The notes below the pieces were generated by a model that had not been told where the DNA came from, made no database searches, and worked only from the letters and a program-made list of their open reading frames with translations. A stretch of 64,000 bases of DNA, from the NCBI RefSeq assembly GCF_000373745.1, contig NZ_KB892302.1:1752-65751 (forward strand), given 5' to 3'. Numbering within the stretch: the stretch's first letter is position 1; each line of letters starts with the position of its first letter. Positions 1 to 8,610 of the stretch are shown piece after piece. Made by a program: the position numbers and the translations under genes. The stretch is from Oligella ureolytica DSM 18253. Its GTDB lineage: Bacteria; Pseudomonadota; Gammaproteobacteria; Burkholderiales; Burkholderiaceae_B.

Positions 1-82
1 TCTGTGTCTGACCTTAGCAGATTAACCGGCCAACATAATTGTCGCTACGCCGGTCAAGTTAATTGTCGCTCTATACACGACA
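1..82. mobile_element. Probable terminus of an IS21-type insertion sequence
   Basis: Two imperfect direct repeats lie at 28-46 and 52-70. They share 16 of 19 bases and both end in AATTGTCGCT. The segment ends ...CGACA at 82, where permease-coding sequence begins. Read on the minus strand the end starts TGTCGTGTATAGAGCGACA. Multiple short subterminal repeats and a TG...CA edge are typical of the IS21 family. The transposase genes would lie left of the window, so the assignment is by analogy only. Confidence 0.45.
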
Positions 83-84
83 GT

Positions 85-444
85 AGCATTTCACCTAAAA
101 TGATTATCGTATTAATGCTGTTATGCTACTTTGTTTTGGGTATGTTTCTGGATGATTTTGCAATTGCCTTTATCACAGTACCTATTTTTGTGCCTATTGT
201 AAGTGAACTAGGTTTTGATACCGTTCGGTTTGCTATCTTATTCGTATTGAGCATGCAAACGGCTTATCTAACCCCACCATTTGGTTACAACCTCTTTTAT
301 ATGCGATCGGTGACGCCCAAAAATATATCTATTTATGATATTTATGTAGCTGCCTTACCGTTTATTTTATTACAGACTTTTGGCTTAATTATTGTGTTCT
401 TGTTTCCGGAAATTGCATTGTGGTTGCCAAATAAATTGTTTTAA
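85..444 (+). pseudogene. TRAP transporter large permease (DctM family), 3' fragment
   Basis: The reading frame to the stop at 442-444 encodes the last ~120 residues of a TRAP large (M) subunit. It shows the conserved GMFLDDFAIAFITVPIFVPI helix and the YLTPPFGYNLFYMRSV segment, then a final hydrophobic helix ending ALWLPNKLF. Family members run to ~430-600 residues, and nothing permease-like precedes position 83. The open frame continues upstream into sequence resembling an IS end (1-82). The gene therefore seems broken by insertion, with the N-terminal part outside the window or lost. The YLTPPFGYNLFYMR motif is closest to the mannitol/chloroaromatic-type TRAP permeases. The substrate is unknown. 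Confidence 0.7.
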
Positions 445-517
445 TCAAAGAGGCTAATCTTTCATTCGCCTAACTTAATAGGATCATTCAGCTGAATTTG
501 GACGATTTGGAGTAATG

Positions 518-1585
518 CTATTTTGGCATATGCCGCTTAAAAAACTCCCATATCAATTGGCTTGAGTTGGGACCATGTGTCGAGTTAAAGGGCAGGTGAG
601 CATCACCACCTGCCCAAGCATGGTTTAAGTGCCTTACTTTTATCAGCTCAAGAATTCTTTTGGAGCCAGCACGATAAATTGTTTGGTGATATTCCTTATT
701 ACTACCGGCAAAGTGCGTTTTGCTCAGTCCAGCCATATCCATTGGTAGATTATTCATATATAGAAACTGCTTAACGAGTTCGTCAGCATTACGCTGATTG
801 ACCACCGTATCCCGTTGGCCTTGAATAATTAGGGTGGGTATCAGATGTTTTTCATGTGGATTTAGCGGTGCTATATAGGAAGCGAGGGCTTGGTCACTAT
901 CTAAGTGGCTATCTTGCATGACGTTGACTGCTGTTAGTGTATCGTGAGCGCGACCTAAAACCGGGCAGCTGTGCATTGCCACGGCTGCAAATTTATCGGG
1001 GTAACTGGCTGCTAAGACGCCTGCCATTGCCGCCCCTGCAGATAGGCCGGCTACATAGATCTTTTGTGGATCTAAGTCATGCATAATAACCGCACTGCGG
1101 ATGATTTTCATGATTGTATTCGCTTCGGCCATGCCGGGTCCATCGATAATATGATGCCAACGCCAACAGTTACTGATGTGGTTTCGTCTACTTTGTTGGG
1201 GATAAAGCACCACAAAGCGATTGCGCTGTGCGATGACATTCATTTGTGTGCCTTGAGCAAATAAAGCGGCATCTTGTTGGCAACCGTGCAGCATGACGAC
1301 TAAGGGCATGCGTTTGCTGTCAGCTTTGCGTGCTGTTGAAGAAGGTTTGAAAATAAAGTAATCGAGTCTAGAGATGAGCTTGTTTTGATTAAAAGCCGGT
1401 GCGATAAAAACGTGCTTTTTCCATTCGCCGCGTTTTTGCGGTTCCGGTCGTGTCAACAAGACATTAGCTGCTTTTAGCTGTTCAGGCAATATTGTTTGGG
1501 CATGTTTTGAAATATTGCCTTGGAGCTTTAAAAGTTGTCTTGTAGCCTTAATAACGGATTGTTTAGAACGGGGGCGTTTAGCCAT
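518..1585 (-). CDS. PHB depolymerase-family esterase (copy 2)
   Basis: A 355-residue alpha/beta hydrolase of the esterase_PHB family, which hydrolyses polyhydroxybutyrate or similar short polyesters. Visible marks are the oxyanion-hole HGCQQD (~100-105), YPQQ (~128), CWRWHH (~140), the nucleophile elbow GLSAG with Ser at ~182, a candidate acid Asp at ~259 in GQRDTVVN, and catalytic His at ~322 in LNHAWAGGD. There is no signal peptide, and the first 30 residues are basic, so it may be intracellular. Its ATG follows the TAA of the upstream paralogue with no gap, so the two are co-transcribed and probably coupled. The true substrate cannot be told from sequence; phb synthesis genes are not in the window. 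Confidence 0.85.
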   Translation of the reverse strand: MAKRPRSKQSVIKATRQLLKLQGNISKHAQTILPEQLKAANVLLTRPEPQKRGEWKKHVFIAPAFNQNKLISRLDYFIFKPSSTARKADSKRMPLVVMLHGCQQDAALFAQGTQMNVIAQRNRFVVLYPQQSRRNHISNCWRWHHIIDGPGMAEANTIMKIIRSAVIMHDLDPQKIYVAGLSAGAAMAGVLAASYPDKFAAVAMHSCPVLGRAHDTLTAVNVMQDSHLDSDQALASYIAPLNPHEKHLIPTLIIQGQRDTVVNQRNADELVKQFLYMNNLPMDMAGLSKTHFAGSNKEYHQTIYRAGSKRILELIKVRHLNHAWAGGDAHLPFNSTHGPNSSQLIWEFFKRHMPK

Positions 1586-2674
1586 TTATTTTTTCTCAAC
1601 AGGGCGTGTGACATAGTTAGAGAAGAATTTTAAAATCGTCTCGCTGGAGTTTGGCCCATTGTCCGTGTTAAATGGTAATGAGGTATCACCACCCGCCCAT
1701 TCATGAGCCATCTCATCAACCTCCATTACCTTAACAATGGGCATTTTCTGGTGGTAATAGACTTTTTGAGTATAAGCATGAGGTGTGTCAGGATTATGTC
1801 GTGTCACGGTAACTTTGGTGTCTAGGGGTAAGTCATTTAAATAAAGTGCTTGCTTACTGAGCGCGGTGGCATTGCTGATGTTAACGACATCATCTTTTGC
1901 TCCATGAATAATTAGCGTGGGTATGTCGTGTGGCTTAGGTTTTGAAAAGGTTTTAAGAAAGGAGGTTAACTCCTCATCACTTTCGTTAATCAGGCCTCCC
2001 ATCACTGTTAAGCCACTACGGACATCACGTGCTTGTCCAAATACCGGGCCGCTATGTAGGGCAACTGCGGTGATTTTTTCCGGAAAACTAAAAGCAATCG
2101 CATTTGCCATACCGGCGCCGGCTGACATGCCAGCCACAAAGACATTATTTGAATCGATTTTATATTTTTTGATGGTTCGAGAGATTAGCTCCATAATCGT
2201 ATTGACTTCAGCCATACCGCTGTCGGAATCTAGGTTATACCATCGCCAACATTGAGCAAAGTTATGTCGCTTATTTTGCTGAGGATACAGCACAATAAAA
2301 CCATACTTTTGTGCATATAAGTTCATCTGAGTGCCTTGTGCAAAGACACTGGCATTTTGGTCGCAACCGTGTAACATAACCACCATACCGCGATGCTTTG
2401 CTTGCTGTTTGTTATCAGCGATACTTGGAATAAAGGTATAATATTCCAGTTCGTTCACAAATTGTTCGGTCGTATTTTCCGGCGCTGTAAATACCGATCG
2501 TTCCCAGGTCCCCACATCGACAGGGTCTGGATGCAATACAGTCATATCACTCGACTGAAAGCTAGTAGGAAGTAAGTGCCTGACATTGTTCATAAACTCT
2601 TTTTGCATGTCATAAAAAACTTGAGTTTGCTTAAAAAAGTTTGATGCACCTGCCATAAAGGGATTAAAAACCAT
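1586..2674 (-). CDS. PHB depolymerase-family esterase (copy 1)
   Basis: A 362-residue paralogue of the gene directly downstream, with the same family motifs: HGCDQN (~102-107), YPQQNKR, CWRWYN, GMSAG with Ser at ~184, GAKDDVVN, and AHEWAGGD near the C-terminus. The N-terminus, with FNPFMAGASNFFKQ, differs from copy 2 and resembles phasin-like or granule-proximal segments only loosely. An in-frame TTG lies one codon upstream at 2677. ATG at 2674 is chosen, and an AGGA sits 9 bases from the TTG or 12 from the ATG, so either could be used. Being first of the pair, it carries the likely promoter region in 2675-2809, shared divergently with tadA. Confidence 0.85.
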   Translation of the reverse strand: MVFNPFMAGASNFFKQTQVFYDMQKEFMNNVRHLLPTSFQSSDMTVLHPDPVDVGTWERSVFTAPENTTEQFVNELEYYTFIPSIADNKQQAKHRGMVVMLHGCDQNASVFAQGTQMNLYAQKYGFIVLYPQQNKRHNFAQCWRWYNLDSDSGMAEVNTIMELISRTIKKYKIDSNNVFVAGMSAGAGMANAIAFSFPEKITAVALHSGPVFGQARDVRSGLTVMGGLINESDEELTSFLKTFSKPKPHDIPTLIIHGAKDDVVNISNATALSKQALYLNDLPLDTKVTVTRHNPDTPHAYTQKVYYHQKMPIVKVMEVDEMAHEWAGGDTSLPFNTDNGPNSSETILKFFSNYVTRPVEKK

Positions 2675-2809
2675 CAATTTGTTATGTCCTATGCAAAGAA
2701 CAAGCTACCCGATAGGGTTAGCTATTCTATTAATTGAAGAATCTCAAGGCTCTAGCATAGCAACCTCTACTCTTGGCTGGCAAGAGCAATTATTGACTGT
2801 ACAGTGATT

Positions 2810-3280
2810 ATGAATCAGGATCTTGTTTTTATGGAAATGGCGTTGCAGCAAGCAGAAAAGGCGGCAGCGCTTGGCGAGGTGCCTATAGGCGCCGTGATTA
2901 TAGGGCCGGATAATCGTTTGCTTGCCGAAGGTTTTAATCAGACCATTTATCGCAATGATCCGACGGCCCACGCTGAAATAGTCGCACTGAGACACGCAGC
3001 ATCCGCATTGGGTAATTACCGTTTAACTGATTGCACGTTGTATGTGAGCTTGGAGCCTTGTGCCATGTGTATGGGAGCCATTTTACATAGTCGTCTTAAA
3101 CGCGTGGTTTTTGCTGCGAGTGATGCAAAAACAGGGGCATGTGGTAGTGTGATTAGCTTGCAGTCTGAGCCTAAACTAAATCACCATTGTGTGGTGACTC
3201 AGGGGGTGATGGCTGAGGCTGCAGCCACTATGTTGAGAAATTTTTTTAAAGCAAAGCGTTTAGCCAAAAGAGGCTGTTAA
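2810..3280 (+). CDS. tadA: tRNA-specific adenosine(34) deaminase
   Basis: A 156-residue zinc deaminase that converts A34 to inosine in tRNA-Arg(ACG), letting it read CGU, CGC and CGA. The active site is visible: HAE (His54, proton-shuttle Glu56) and PCAMC (Cys84, Cys87), followed by GAILHSRLKRVVFAASD typical of TadA rather than of cytidine deaminases. Length is normal. A GTG two codons upstream (2804) keeps the frame open, but ATG at 2810 gives the usual short N-terminus. No strong ribosome-binding site is visible. It is divergent from the esterase pair and followed 50 bp later by the carboxypeptidase gene, probably in the same transcript. Confidence 0.93.
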   Translation: MNQDLVFMEMALQQAEKAAALGEVPIGAVIIGPDNRLLAEGFNQTIYRNDPTAHAEIVALRHAASALGNYRLTDCTLYVSLEPCAMCMGAILHSRLKRVVFAASDAKTGACGSVISLQSEPKLNHHCVVTQGVMAEAAATMLRNFFKAKRLAKRGC

Positions 3281-3330
3281 ATGTGTCATTACTTATATAA
3301 TACAGCGGTAGTTTTTAAGGATAAAGTCTG

Positions 3331-4389
3331 ATGGATAATCACGAGCACAGCGGCAAAAGTTTTCTTGAGCAAACAGCAGAAGAAGAGTTTAATAATGAGC
3401 AGATAGTATCTGATGAGGCCAACGACGTGCCACCCTATGTGGCAGAGTACGATGAGCAGATACCACTCTATATCCTATCCCCGTCTAGTGCTGTAGCGGA
3501 TATCTCAATGTTTGATACAGCGTCAGCACGCCTGACAGATTATGGTTTTGATGTGCGGCGTGACCCGATGGCAGACGCTAAAGAGACTCGCTTTGCAGGT
3601 ACGGATGAGCAGCGTGCAGCAGCTTTTAGTCGCGCGGCGTCCAGCGGGGCAGAGGTTGTTATGGCCAGTCGAGGTGGTTATGGTCTTAGCCGTATTTTGC
3701 ACCTCATCGATTGGGAGTTGCTTGCCAAACACCCTAAGCGTTATGTCGGTTACAGCGATTTTACTGCATTTAATTTGGCTCTTTTAGCCAAAACAGGGAT
3801 GAGTAGTTACACCGGGCCGGCAGCGATTCCTGATTTTGGTCACACTGAGGTCGATGAGCTAACCGCTGAGCTTTTTGTCGAGTCAATGCGCGATGAACTC
3901 GAAATTTTATGTTTTGAAGCCGAGGGCTCAGACGAGGTTGACGTTCGTGGTACCCTGTGGGGCGGCAATTTAGCGATGATCTGCTCCCTGATCGGTACCC
4001 CTTATATGCCTAAAATAGATAATGGCATTTTATTTATAGAGGATGTTTCTGAACATCCATACCGTATTGAGCGGATGCTTTGGCAGCTCTGGCAAGCCGG
4101 CGTTTTAGCTAATCAGCAAGCAATTATGTTAGGTCACTTTACTGATTATCAGTTAGTCGTGCATGATAATGGTTTTAATTTCAACTCGGTAATCCAATGG
4201 CTTCGCTCAGTGGTCGGGATTCCTGTGGTGACCGGCTTACCTTACGGCCATGGTGAGGTACGTGCTACCTTGCCCATTGGCGAAGAGGTTGGATTAGCTA
4301 CGCAAAATGATATTGCTTATCTGGTATTAAAAGAGCATGCGCACGGTGATGATGAACATGCGCATCATCAGCACGATCATCATGACTAG
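3331..4389 (+). CDS. ldcA: Muramoyltetrapeptide (LD-) carboxypeptidase, S66 family
   Basis: A 352-residue cytoplasmic peptidase that removes the terminal D-Ala from murein tetrapeptides during cell-wall recycling. The S66 Ser-Glu-His triad is visible as GYSDFT (Ser142), LFIEDVSEHPYRIERM (Glu237) and LPYGHGEVRATLPIG (His307). ASRGGYGLSRIL (~112-123) is the second hallmark of the family. Two extensions are unusual: ~45 acidic residues before the fold, and a C-terminal tail with nine His among its last 18 residues, mixed with Asp and Glu, which could bind divalent metal. No signal peptide is visible. It lies between tadA and an ABC-F gene, all on the plus strand. Confidence 0.9.
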   Translation: MDNHEHSGKSFLEQTAEEEFNNEQIVSDEANDVPPYVAEYDEQIPLYILSPSSAVADISMFDTASARLTDYGFDVRRDPMADAKETRFAGTDEQRAAAFSRAASSGAEVVMASRGGYGLSRILHLIDWELLAKHPKRYVGYSDFTAFNLALLAKTGMSSYTGPAAIPDFGHTEVDELTAELFVESMRDELEILCFEAEGSDEVDVRGTLWGGNLAMICSLIGTPYMPKIDNGILFIEDVSEHPYRIERMLWQLWQAGVLANQQAIMLGHFTDYQLVVHDNGFNFNSVIQWLRSVVGIPVVTGLPYGHGEVRATLPIGEEVGLATQNDIAYLVLKEHAHGDDEHAHHQHDHHD

Positions 4390-4428
4390 ATTTTATAAAA
4401 ATAGCTTAAGCTTAAAAGGAAAAATTAA

Positions 4429-6030
4429 TTGATATCCACATCGAATTTGACCATTCAATTTGGTCCTAAACCCTTATTTGAAAATGTTAGTGTAAAGTTT
4501 TCTGATGGTAATCGTTATGGTTTGATTGGGGCAAACGGCTCCGGAAAATCAACCTTTATGAAAATCATTGGTGGTGATTTAGAACCAAGCTCCGGTTCTG
4601 TGACGTTAGAGCAGGGTCTACGGTTGGGTAAGTTACGCCAGGATCAGTTTGCTTTTGAAGAACACCAAGTGATTGATGTGGTCATGATGGGTCATACTGA
4701 AATGTGGGCTGCCATGCAAGAACGTGATGCGATCTACATGGATCCTGAAGCGACTGACGATGATTATATGCGCGCGGCTGAATTAGAGGCCAAGTTTGCC
4801 GAATATGATGGCTATACGGCAGAAGCCCGTGCGTCAGAGCTACTGTTAGGGCTTGAGTTTCCCATTGAAGAGCATCGCCTATTGATGAGTGAGATTGCGC
4901 CGGGTTGGAAGTTGCGCGTCTTGTTAGCGCAGGCACTATTCTCTAATCCTGATGTCTTGCTACTCGATGAGCCTACCAATAACTTAGATATTCATACCAT
5001 TCGTTGGTTGGGCGATGTACTGGATAGCTATGATTCAACTATGATTATTATCAGTCACGACCGTCATTTTTTAAATCGAGTCTGTACGCATATGGCCGAT
5101 GTGGATTATGGTGAGATTCGTGTTTACCCGGGCAACTACGATGACTATATGTTAGCTTCAGCACAAGCGCGTGAGCGTTTGTTAGCTAACAATGCTAAAG
5201 CCAAAGAGCGTATGGCTGAGTTGCAAGATTTTGTCAGCCGTTTCTCTGCTAATAAATCAAAAGCTCGACAAGCCACGTCACGCTTAAAGCAAATTGATCG
5301 CCTCAAATCTGAGCAGGTTGAAGTAAAGCCTTCGTCGCGACAAAACCCTTTTATTCGTTTTGAGCAAAATAAAGCCTTGCATCGTCTAGCGGTTAGCGCT
5401 GAGAAGGTCAGTAAAAGTTATGATCAACCGGTGATTAATAATTTTAATGCCATGATCGAAGCAGGGCAAAAGGTCGCCATCATTGGTGCTAATGGCGTTG
5501 GTAAGACAACTTTATTAAGACTCCTAGCGGGTGATATTAAACCGGATAGTGGTGAGGTCAAATGGGCAGAAAATGCGGATATAGGTTATATGGCGCAGGA
5601 CGTTTCTGATCAGTTTGAAGCGACGGTTAATGTATTTGATTGGATGACAAATTTCCGCCAAGCAGGTGATGATGACCAAGCTGTACGATCAGTTTTAGGT
5701 CGTTTGTTATTTTCAGCTGATGATATTATTAAGCAGGTTTCAGTGCTTTCCGGTGGTGAAAAGAATCGCATGACCTTTGGTCGCCTCATGCTAGGCCGTC
5801 ATAATATTTTATTATTAGATGAACCGACTAACCACTTGGATATGGAATCAATTGAATCATTACAAATGGCGTTGGAGAAGTACAAAGGTACCGTTATTTT
5901 GGTATCCCATGACCGCCAATTTGTTTCGGGTATCGCTGACCGAATCATCGAGATTATGCCAAATGGTGAGATTGTTGATTATTTAGGCGATTATGATGGT
6001 TATTTGGCTTCTCGCGGTTTAGAGGATTAA
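4429..6030 (+). CDS. ybiT: ABC-F family ATPase, YbiT type
   Basis: A 533-residue cytosolic protein with two ABC domains and no membrane segments, of the ribosome-associated translation-factor class. Walker A motifs are GANGSGKS (~34-41) and GANGVGKT (~353-360). Walker B/D-loop runs read [11 protein letters not shown] and [11 protein letters not shown]. The first domain has [10 protein letters not shown] where LSGG is expected, a trait of the YbiT branch, and the second has [19 protein letters not shown] near residue 68 and [11 protein letters not shown] in the linker also match YbiT closely. The only start consistent with the conserved N-terminus is TTG at 4429, preceded by AAAGGA. Confidence 0.9.
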   Translation: MISTSNLTIQFGPKPLFENVSVKFSDGNRYGLIGANGSGKSTFMKIIGGDLEPSSGSVTLEQGLRLGKLRQDQFAFEEHQVIDVVMMGHTEMWAAMQERDAIYMDPEATDDDYMRAAELEAKFAEYDGYTAEARASELLLGLEFPIEEHRLLMSEIAPGWKLRVLLAQALFSNPDVLLLDEPTNNLDIHTIRWLGDVLDSYDSTMIIISHDRHFLNRVCTHMADVDYGEIRVYPGNYDDYMLASAQARERLLANNAKAKERMAELQDFVSRFSANKSKARQATSRLKQIDRLKSEQVEVKPSSRQNPFIRFEQNKALHRLAVSAEKVSKSYDQPVINNFNAMIEAGQKVAIIGANGVGKTTLLRLLAGDIKPDSGEVKWAENADIGYMAQDVSDQFEATVNVFDWMTNFRQAGDDDQAVRSVLGRLLFSADDIIKQVSVLSGGEKNRMTFGRLMLGRHNILLLDEPTNHLDMESIESLQMALEKYKGTVILVSHDRQFVSGIADRIIEIMPNGEIVDYLGDYDGYLASRGLED

Positions 6031-6053
6031 TCTTAATTTTTTGAGGTCAATTT

Positions 6054-6653
6054 TTGTTAGAACTGATAGGTACGGTCTCTTACGAAGAAACAATTAAAAA
6101 AAGTCTTTTTATCGTTCATGCTGCTCCGGTGCTGTCGGCCGAAGAGGCGCTGCGTTTTGTTGAGGAGCATAGCAAGGTCGATGCTACTCATAATTGTTGG
6201 GCATTCCGTATTGGTGATGAGTATCGTTTTAATGACGATGGTGAACCCGGTGGTACCGCAGGGCGTCCAATTTTAGCTGCTATCGAGGGGCGTGACTTAA
6301 CCAATATCGTTGTTTTAGTGATCCGTTATTATGGTGGCATTAAGTTGGGCACAGGTGGTTTAGTGCGTGCTTATGGTGGAACCGCTGCTAAGTGTTTGCA
6401 TGATGCCCCTAAGCGAGAAATTGTCGCTATGAGCCGTGTACTTTGCGATTGCCCGTACTCTGATATGGAGCGGCTTAAAGTGCAGCTACAACAAGATGGT
6501 GTGGTATTGGTTTCAGAAGATTTTGATGCGGTAGGTGTCAAGTGGGAATGGCTTATCCCCGTGACAAAAGTACCGGAGCTTGAAGAAATTCATCGTAACC
6601 TCACAAGGGGACAAGCCTATTGGAAAATCATTTCTAAAGAAGAGATGATTTAA
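6054..6653 (+). CDS. YigZ/IMPACT family protein
   Basis: A 199-residue member of the YigZ (UPF0029, IMPACT N-terminal) family. The hallmark VIRYYGGIKLGTGGLVRAYG lies at ~93-112, with RFNDDGEPGGTAGRP before it. A C-terminal ferredoxin-like domain is typical of the bacterial members. The eukaryotic relative is linked to Gcn2 control, but the bacterial role is not established. The start is TTG at 6054, placed after TTGAGGTC. Only 23 bp separate it from the ABC-F gene, suggesting co-transcription. It ends just before a hairpin terminator shared with the convergent thioredoxin gene. Confidence 0.88.
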   Translation: MLELIGTVSYEETIKKSLFIVHAAPVLSAEEALRFVEEHSKVDATHNCWAFRIGDEYRFNDDGEPGGTAGRPILAAIEGRDLTNIVVLVIRYYGGIKLGTGGLVRAYGGTAAKCLHDAPKREIVAMSRVLCDCPYSDMERLKVQLQQDGVVLVSEDFDAVGVKWEWLIPVTKVPELEEIHRNLTRGQAYWKIISKEEMI

Positions 6654-6657
6654 ATTT

Positions 6658-6693
6658 AAAAAAAGTCGACACATGATAGGTGCCGACTTTTTT
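6658..6693. terminator. Bidirectional Rho-independent terminator
   Basis: A poly-A run, the arms GTCG-a-CAC and GTG-c-CGAC with one mismatch and a 7-base loop, then a T run. A/T tracts on both sides let it serve the yigZ-family gene (+) and the thioredoxin gene (-), which converge here. Confidence 0.75.
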
Positions 6694-6717
6694 AATATGG
6701 CATAAGAGCGCTTTTTA

Positions 6718-7101
6718 TTAAGCTTGGTCTTGACCGCCATCCTGCTCTTGGGCCGCGATTTCGGCACGAACTTGGTCCATATCAACTTCTTGAACCTTTG
6801 TTAATAGGCTTTCAAAGTCAGCTGGGGCCAACGCACCAGGCTGAGAAAATAAAAGAATACGATCACGAAAGATCATTAGCGTAGGAATTGAGCGAATTTT
6901 TAGCGCTTGGGCGATTTCCTGCTCTTCGTCCGTATTTACTTTATAAAATTTAATATCAGTGTGCTTTTCTGCTGCTGCTTCAAAGGTAGGGCTGAATTGC
7001 TGACAAGGGCCACACCAGGGTGCCCAGAAATCGATCACCAAGGTGCCATCTTGATTTAGGGCATCTTGGAAAGTGTCTTTGGTTAAATCTTGATAACTCA
7101 T
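6718..7101 (-). CDS. trxA: Thioredoxin
   Basis: A 127-residue thioredoxin-fold protein with the reduced-disulfide active site WAPWCGPC (Cys30, Cys33), the cis-proline loop RSIPTLMIF and the LVIDFWA strand. It should act as a cytosolic dithiol reductant; no export signal is present. The last ~22 residues, rich in Asp, Gln and Glu, extend beyond the usual ~108-residue thioredoxin. The symbol is given by family. A second thioredoxin elsewhere could be the main one. It is monocistronic by context, converging on the terminator at 6658-6693. Confidence 0.88.
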   Translation of the reverse strand: MSYQDLTKDTFQDALNQDGTLVIDFWAPWCGPCQQFSPTFEAAAEKHTDIKFYKVNTDEEQEIAQALKIRSIPTLMIFRDRILLFSQPGALAPADFESLLTKVQEVDMDQVRAEIAAQEQDGGQDQA

Positions 7102-7234
7102 AACTGTCCTTTTCTGTAAAGTGGGTGGGCAGAAACTTAAAGCAACTGCTAGACTGATTCATTATATTAAGATAGATTGAATAAATCCAAGTGCATAATC
7201 ATATATTGTCCCGTCGTTATAGCGTGTATTGTAC

Positions 7235-8524
7235 CTAGGCCATCCCGAAACGTATTACAAACAGGGTGGCTACAATGATTGTTGCAAAATGTAATTCTTT
7301 GGCTTTGCCTGTAATTAGCTTAAGTACAACATAGCTAATAAAGCCAAAAGCAATCCCTTCAGCAATTGAGTAAGTAAATGGCATGATCAATGCAGTGAGT
7401 GAGGCAGGGACAGCTTCAGTTGGATCTGACCAGTCAATTTCTACTAATTCTCGCATCATCAGGCCTGCGACGTAGAGTAACGCAGGGGCAGTGGCGTAGG
7501 CTGGAATGACACCGGCTATCGGTGAGAAAAAGAGCGATAGGAGGAATAAAATACCGACGACCATGGCAGTCATGCCGGTGCGACCGCCACTTTGTACGCC
7601 GGCAGCACTTTCGGCAAAAGCAGTGGTACTGCTGGTACCTAATAAAGAACCACCCAAGATCGCTGTACTATCGGCAAATAAAGCTTTGCCAAGGCGACTT
7701 GGCTTGCCCTCAGGCATCAGGCCGGCGCGTTTGGCGACACCGATTAACGTACCGGTAGCATCAAATACCTCGACTAAAACAAACACTAAAATGATATTAA
7801 TAAAACCAACATGCAATACGCCCAAGACATCTAACTGCATAAAGGTAGGAGCCACAGAAGGAGGCATAGAGATAGGGCTGCTGGGAGCGTCCGTATAGCC
7901 AAATAATATTGATAAGATACTGACTGATAAGATGCCGATTAAGATAGCACCACGTACACGGAGTGTATCTAAGGCAACAATAATAAAAAATCCGATGATG
8001 GTAAAGATGACTTCATAGGATGTTAAATCGCCATGAGCGACTAGCGTTGCTGGATTAGCGACAACAATACCGGAAGTTTGTAGCGCAATAAAAGCGAGGA
8101 ATAAACCAATACCTGCAACAATTGCTGAGCGCAGAGATTTTGGAATTCCTTCAATTAACCACGCACGAATGCCGGTTGCGGTTAAAATAATAAAGATTAT
8201 CCCGGAAATAAATACAGCACCTAGCGCTTGTTGCCACGTGTATCCCATTGCTCCCACCACGGTAAAAGCAAAAAATGCATTTAACCCCATGCCTGGCGCC
8301 ATACCGATTGGCCAGTTAGCAAAAAAGGCCATAATAAAGCAACCCAGTGCTGCCGCTAAGCAGGTGCTTACAAAAACGGCACCCTGATCCATACCAGCGG
8401 TGCCTAGAATTTGAGGGTTAACAAATATAATATACGCCATGGTCAAAAAGGTAGTGATACCGGCGACCAATTCGGTGCGAGCAGTGGTGTTGTGCTCTTT
8501 TAATTTGAAGATAGACTCAAACAT
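7235..8524 (-). CDS. NCS2-family purine (hypoxanthine/guanine/adenine) permease
   Basis: A 429-residue inner-membrane carrier with about 12-14 hydrophobic helices. It belongs to the AzgA-like branch of NCS2: TELVAGITTFLTMAYIIFVNP at the N-terminus, GMAPGMGLNAFFAF (~73-86), VEVFDATGTLIGVAKRAGL (~250) and LGTSSTTAFAESAAGVQSGGRTG (~300). These segments match the GhxP/AdeP-type proton symporters for nucleobases. Which purine is carried cannot be decided from sequence. It is divergent from tsaD across an 86-bp gap holding both promoters. No purine riboswitch is evident. Confidence 0.9.
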   Translation of the reverse strand: MFESIFKLKEHNTTARTELVAGITTFLTMAYIIFVNPQILGTAGMDQGAVFVSTCLAAALGCFIMAFFANWPIGMAPGMGLNAFFAFTVVGAMGYTWQQALGAVFISGIIFIILTATGIRAWLIEGIPKSLRSAIVAGIGLFLAFIALQTSGIVVANPATLVAHGDLTSYEVIFTIIGFFIIVALDTLRVRGAILIGILSVSILSILFGYTDAPSSPISMPPSVAPTFMQLDVLGVLHVGFINIILVFVLVEVFDATGTLIGVAKRAGLMPEGKPSRLGKALFADSTAILGGSLLGTSSTTAFAESAAGVQSGGRTGMTAMVVGILFLLSLFFSPIAGVIPAYATAPALLYVAGLMMRELVEIDWSDPTEAVPASLTALIMPFTYSIAEGIAFGFISYVVLKLITGKAKELHFATIIVATLFVIRFGMA

Positions 8525-8610
8525 AGTGCTTTGCGCTCTTTTAAATGGAAATAAAAACTAACTTTGTAAGGTAGTATTTTAATTCTTTACAAAAATTTAT
8601 ACAGCGATTT

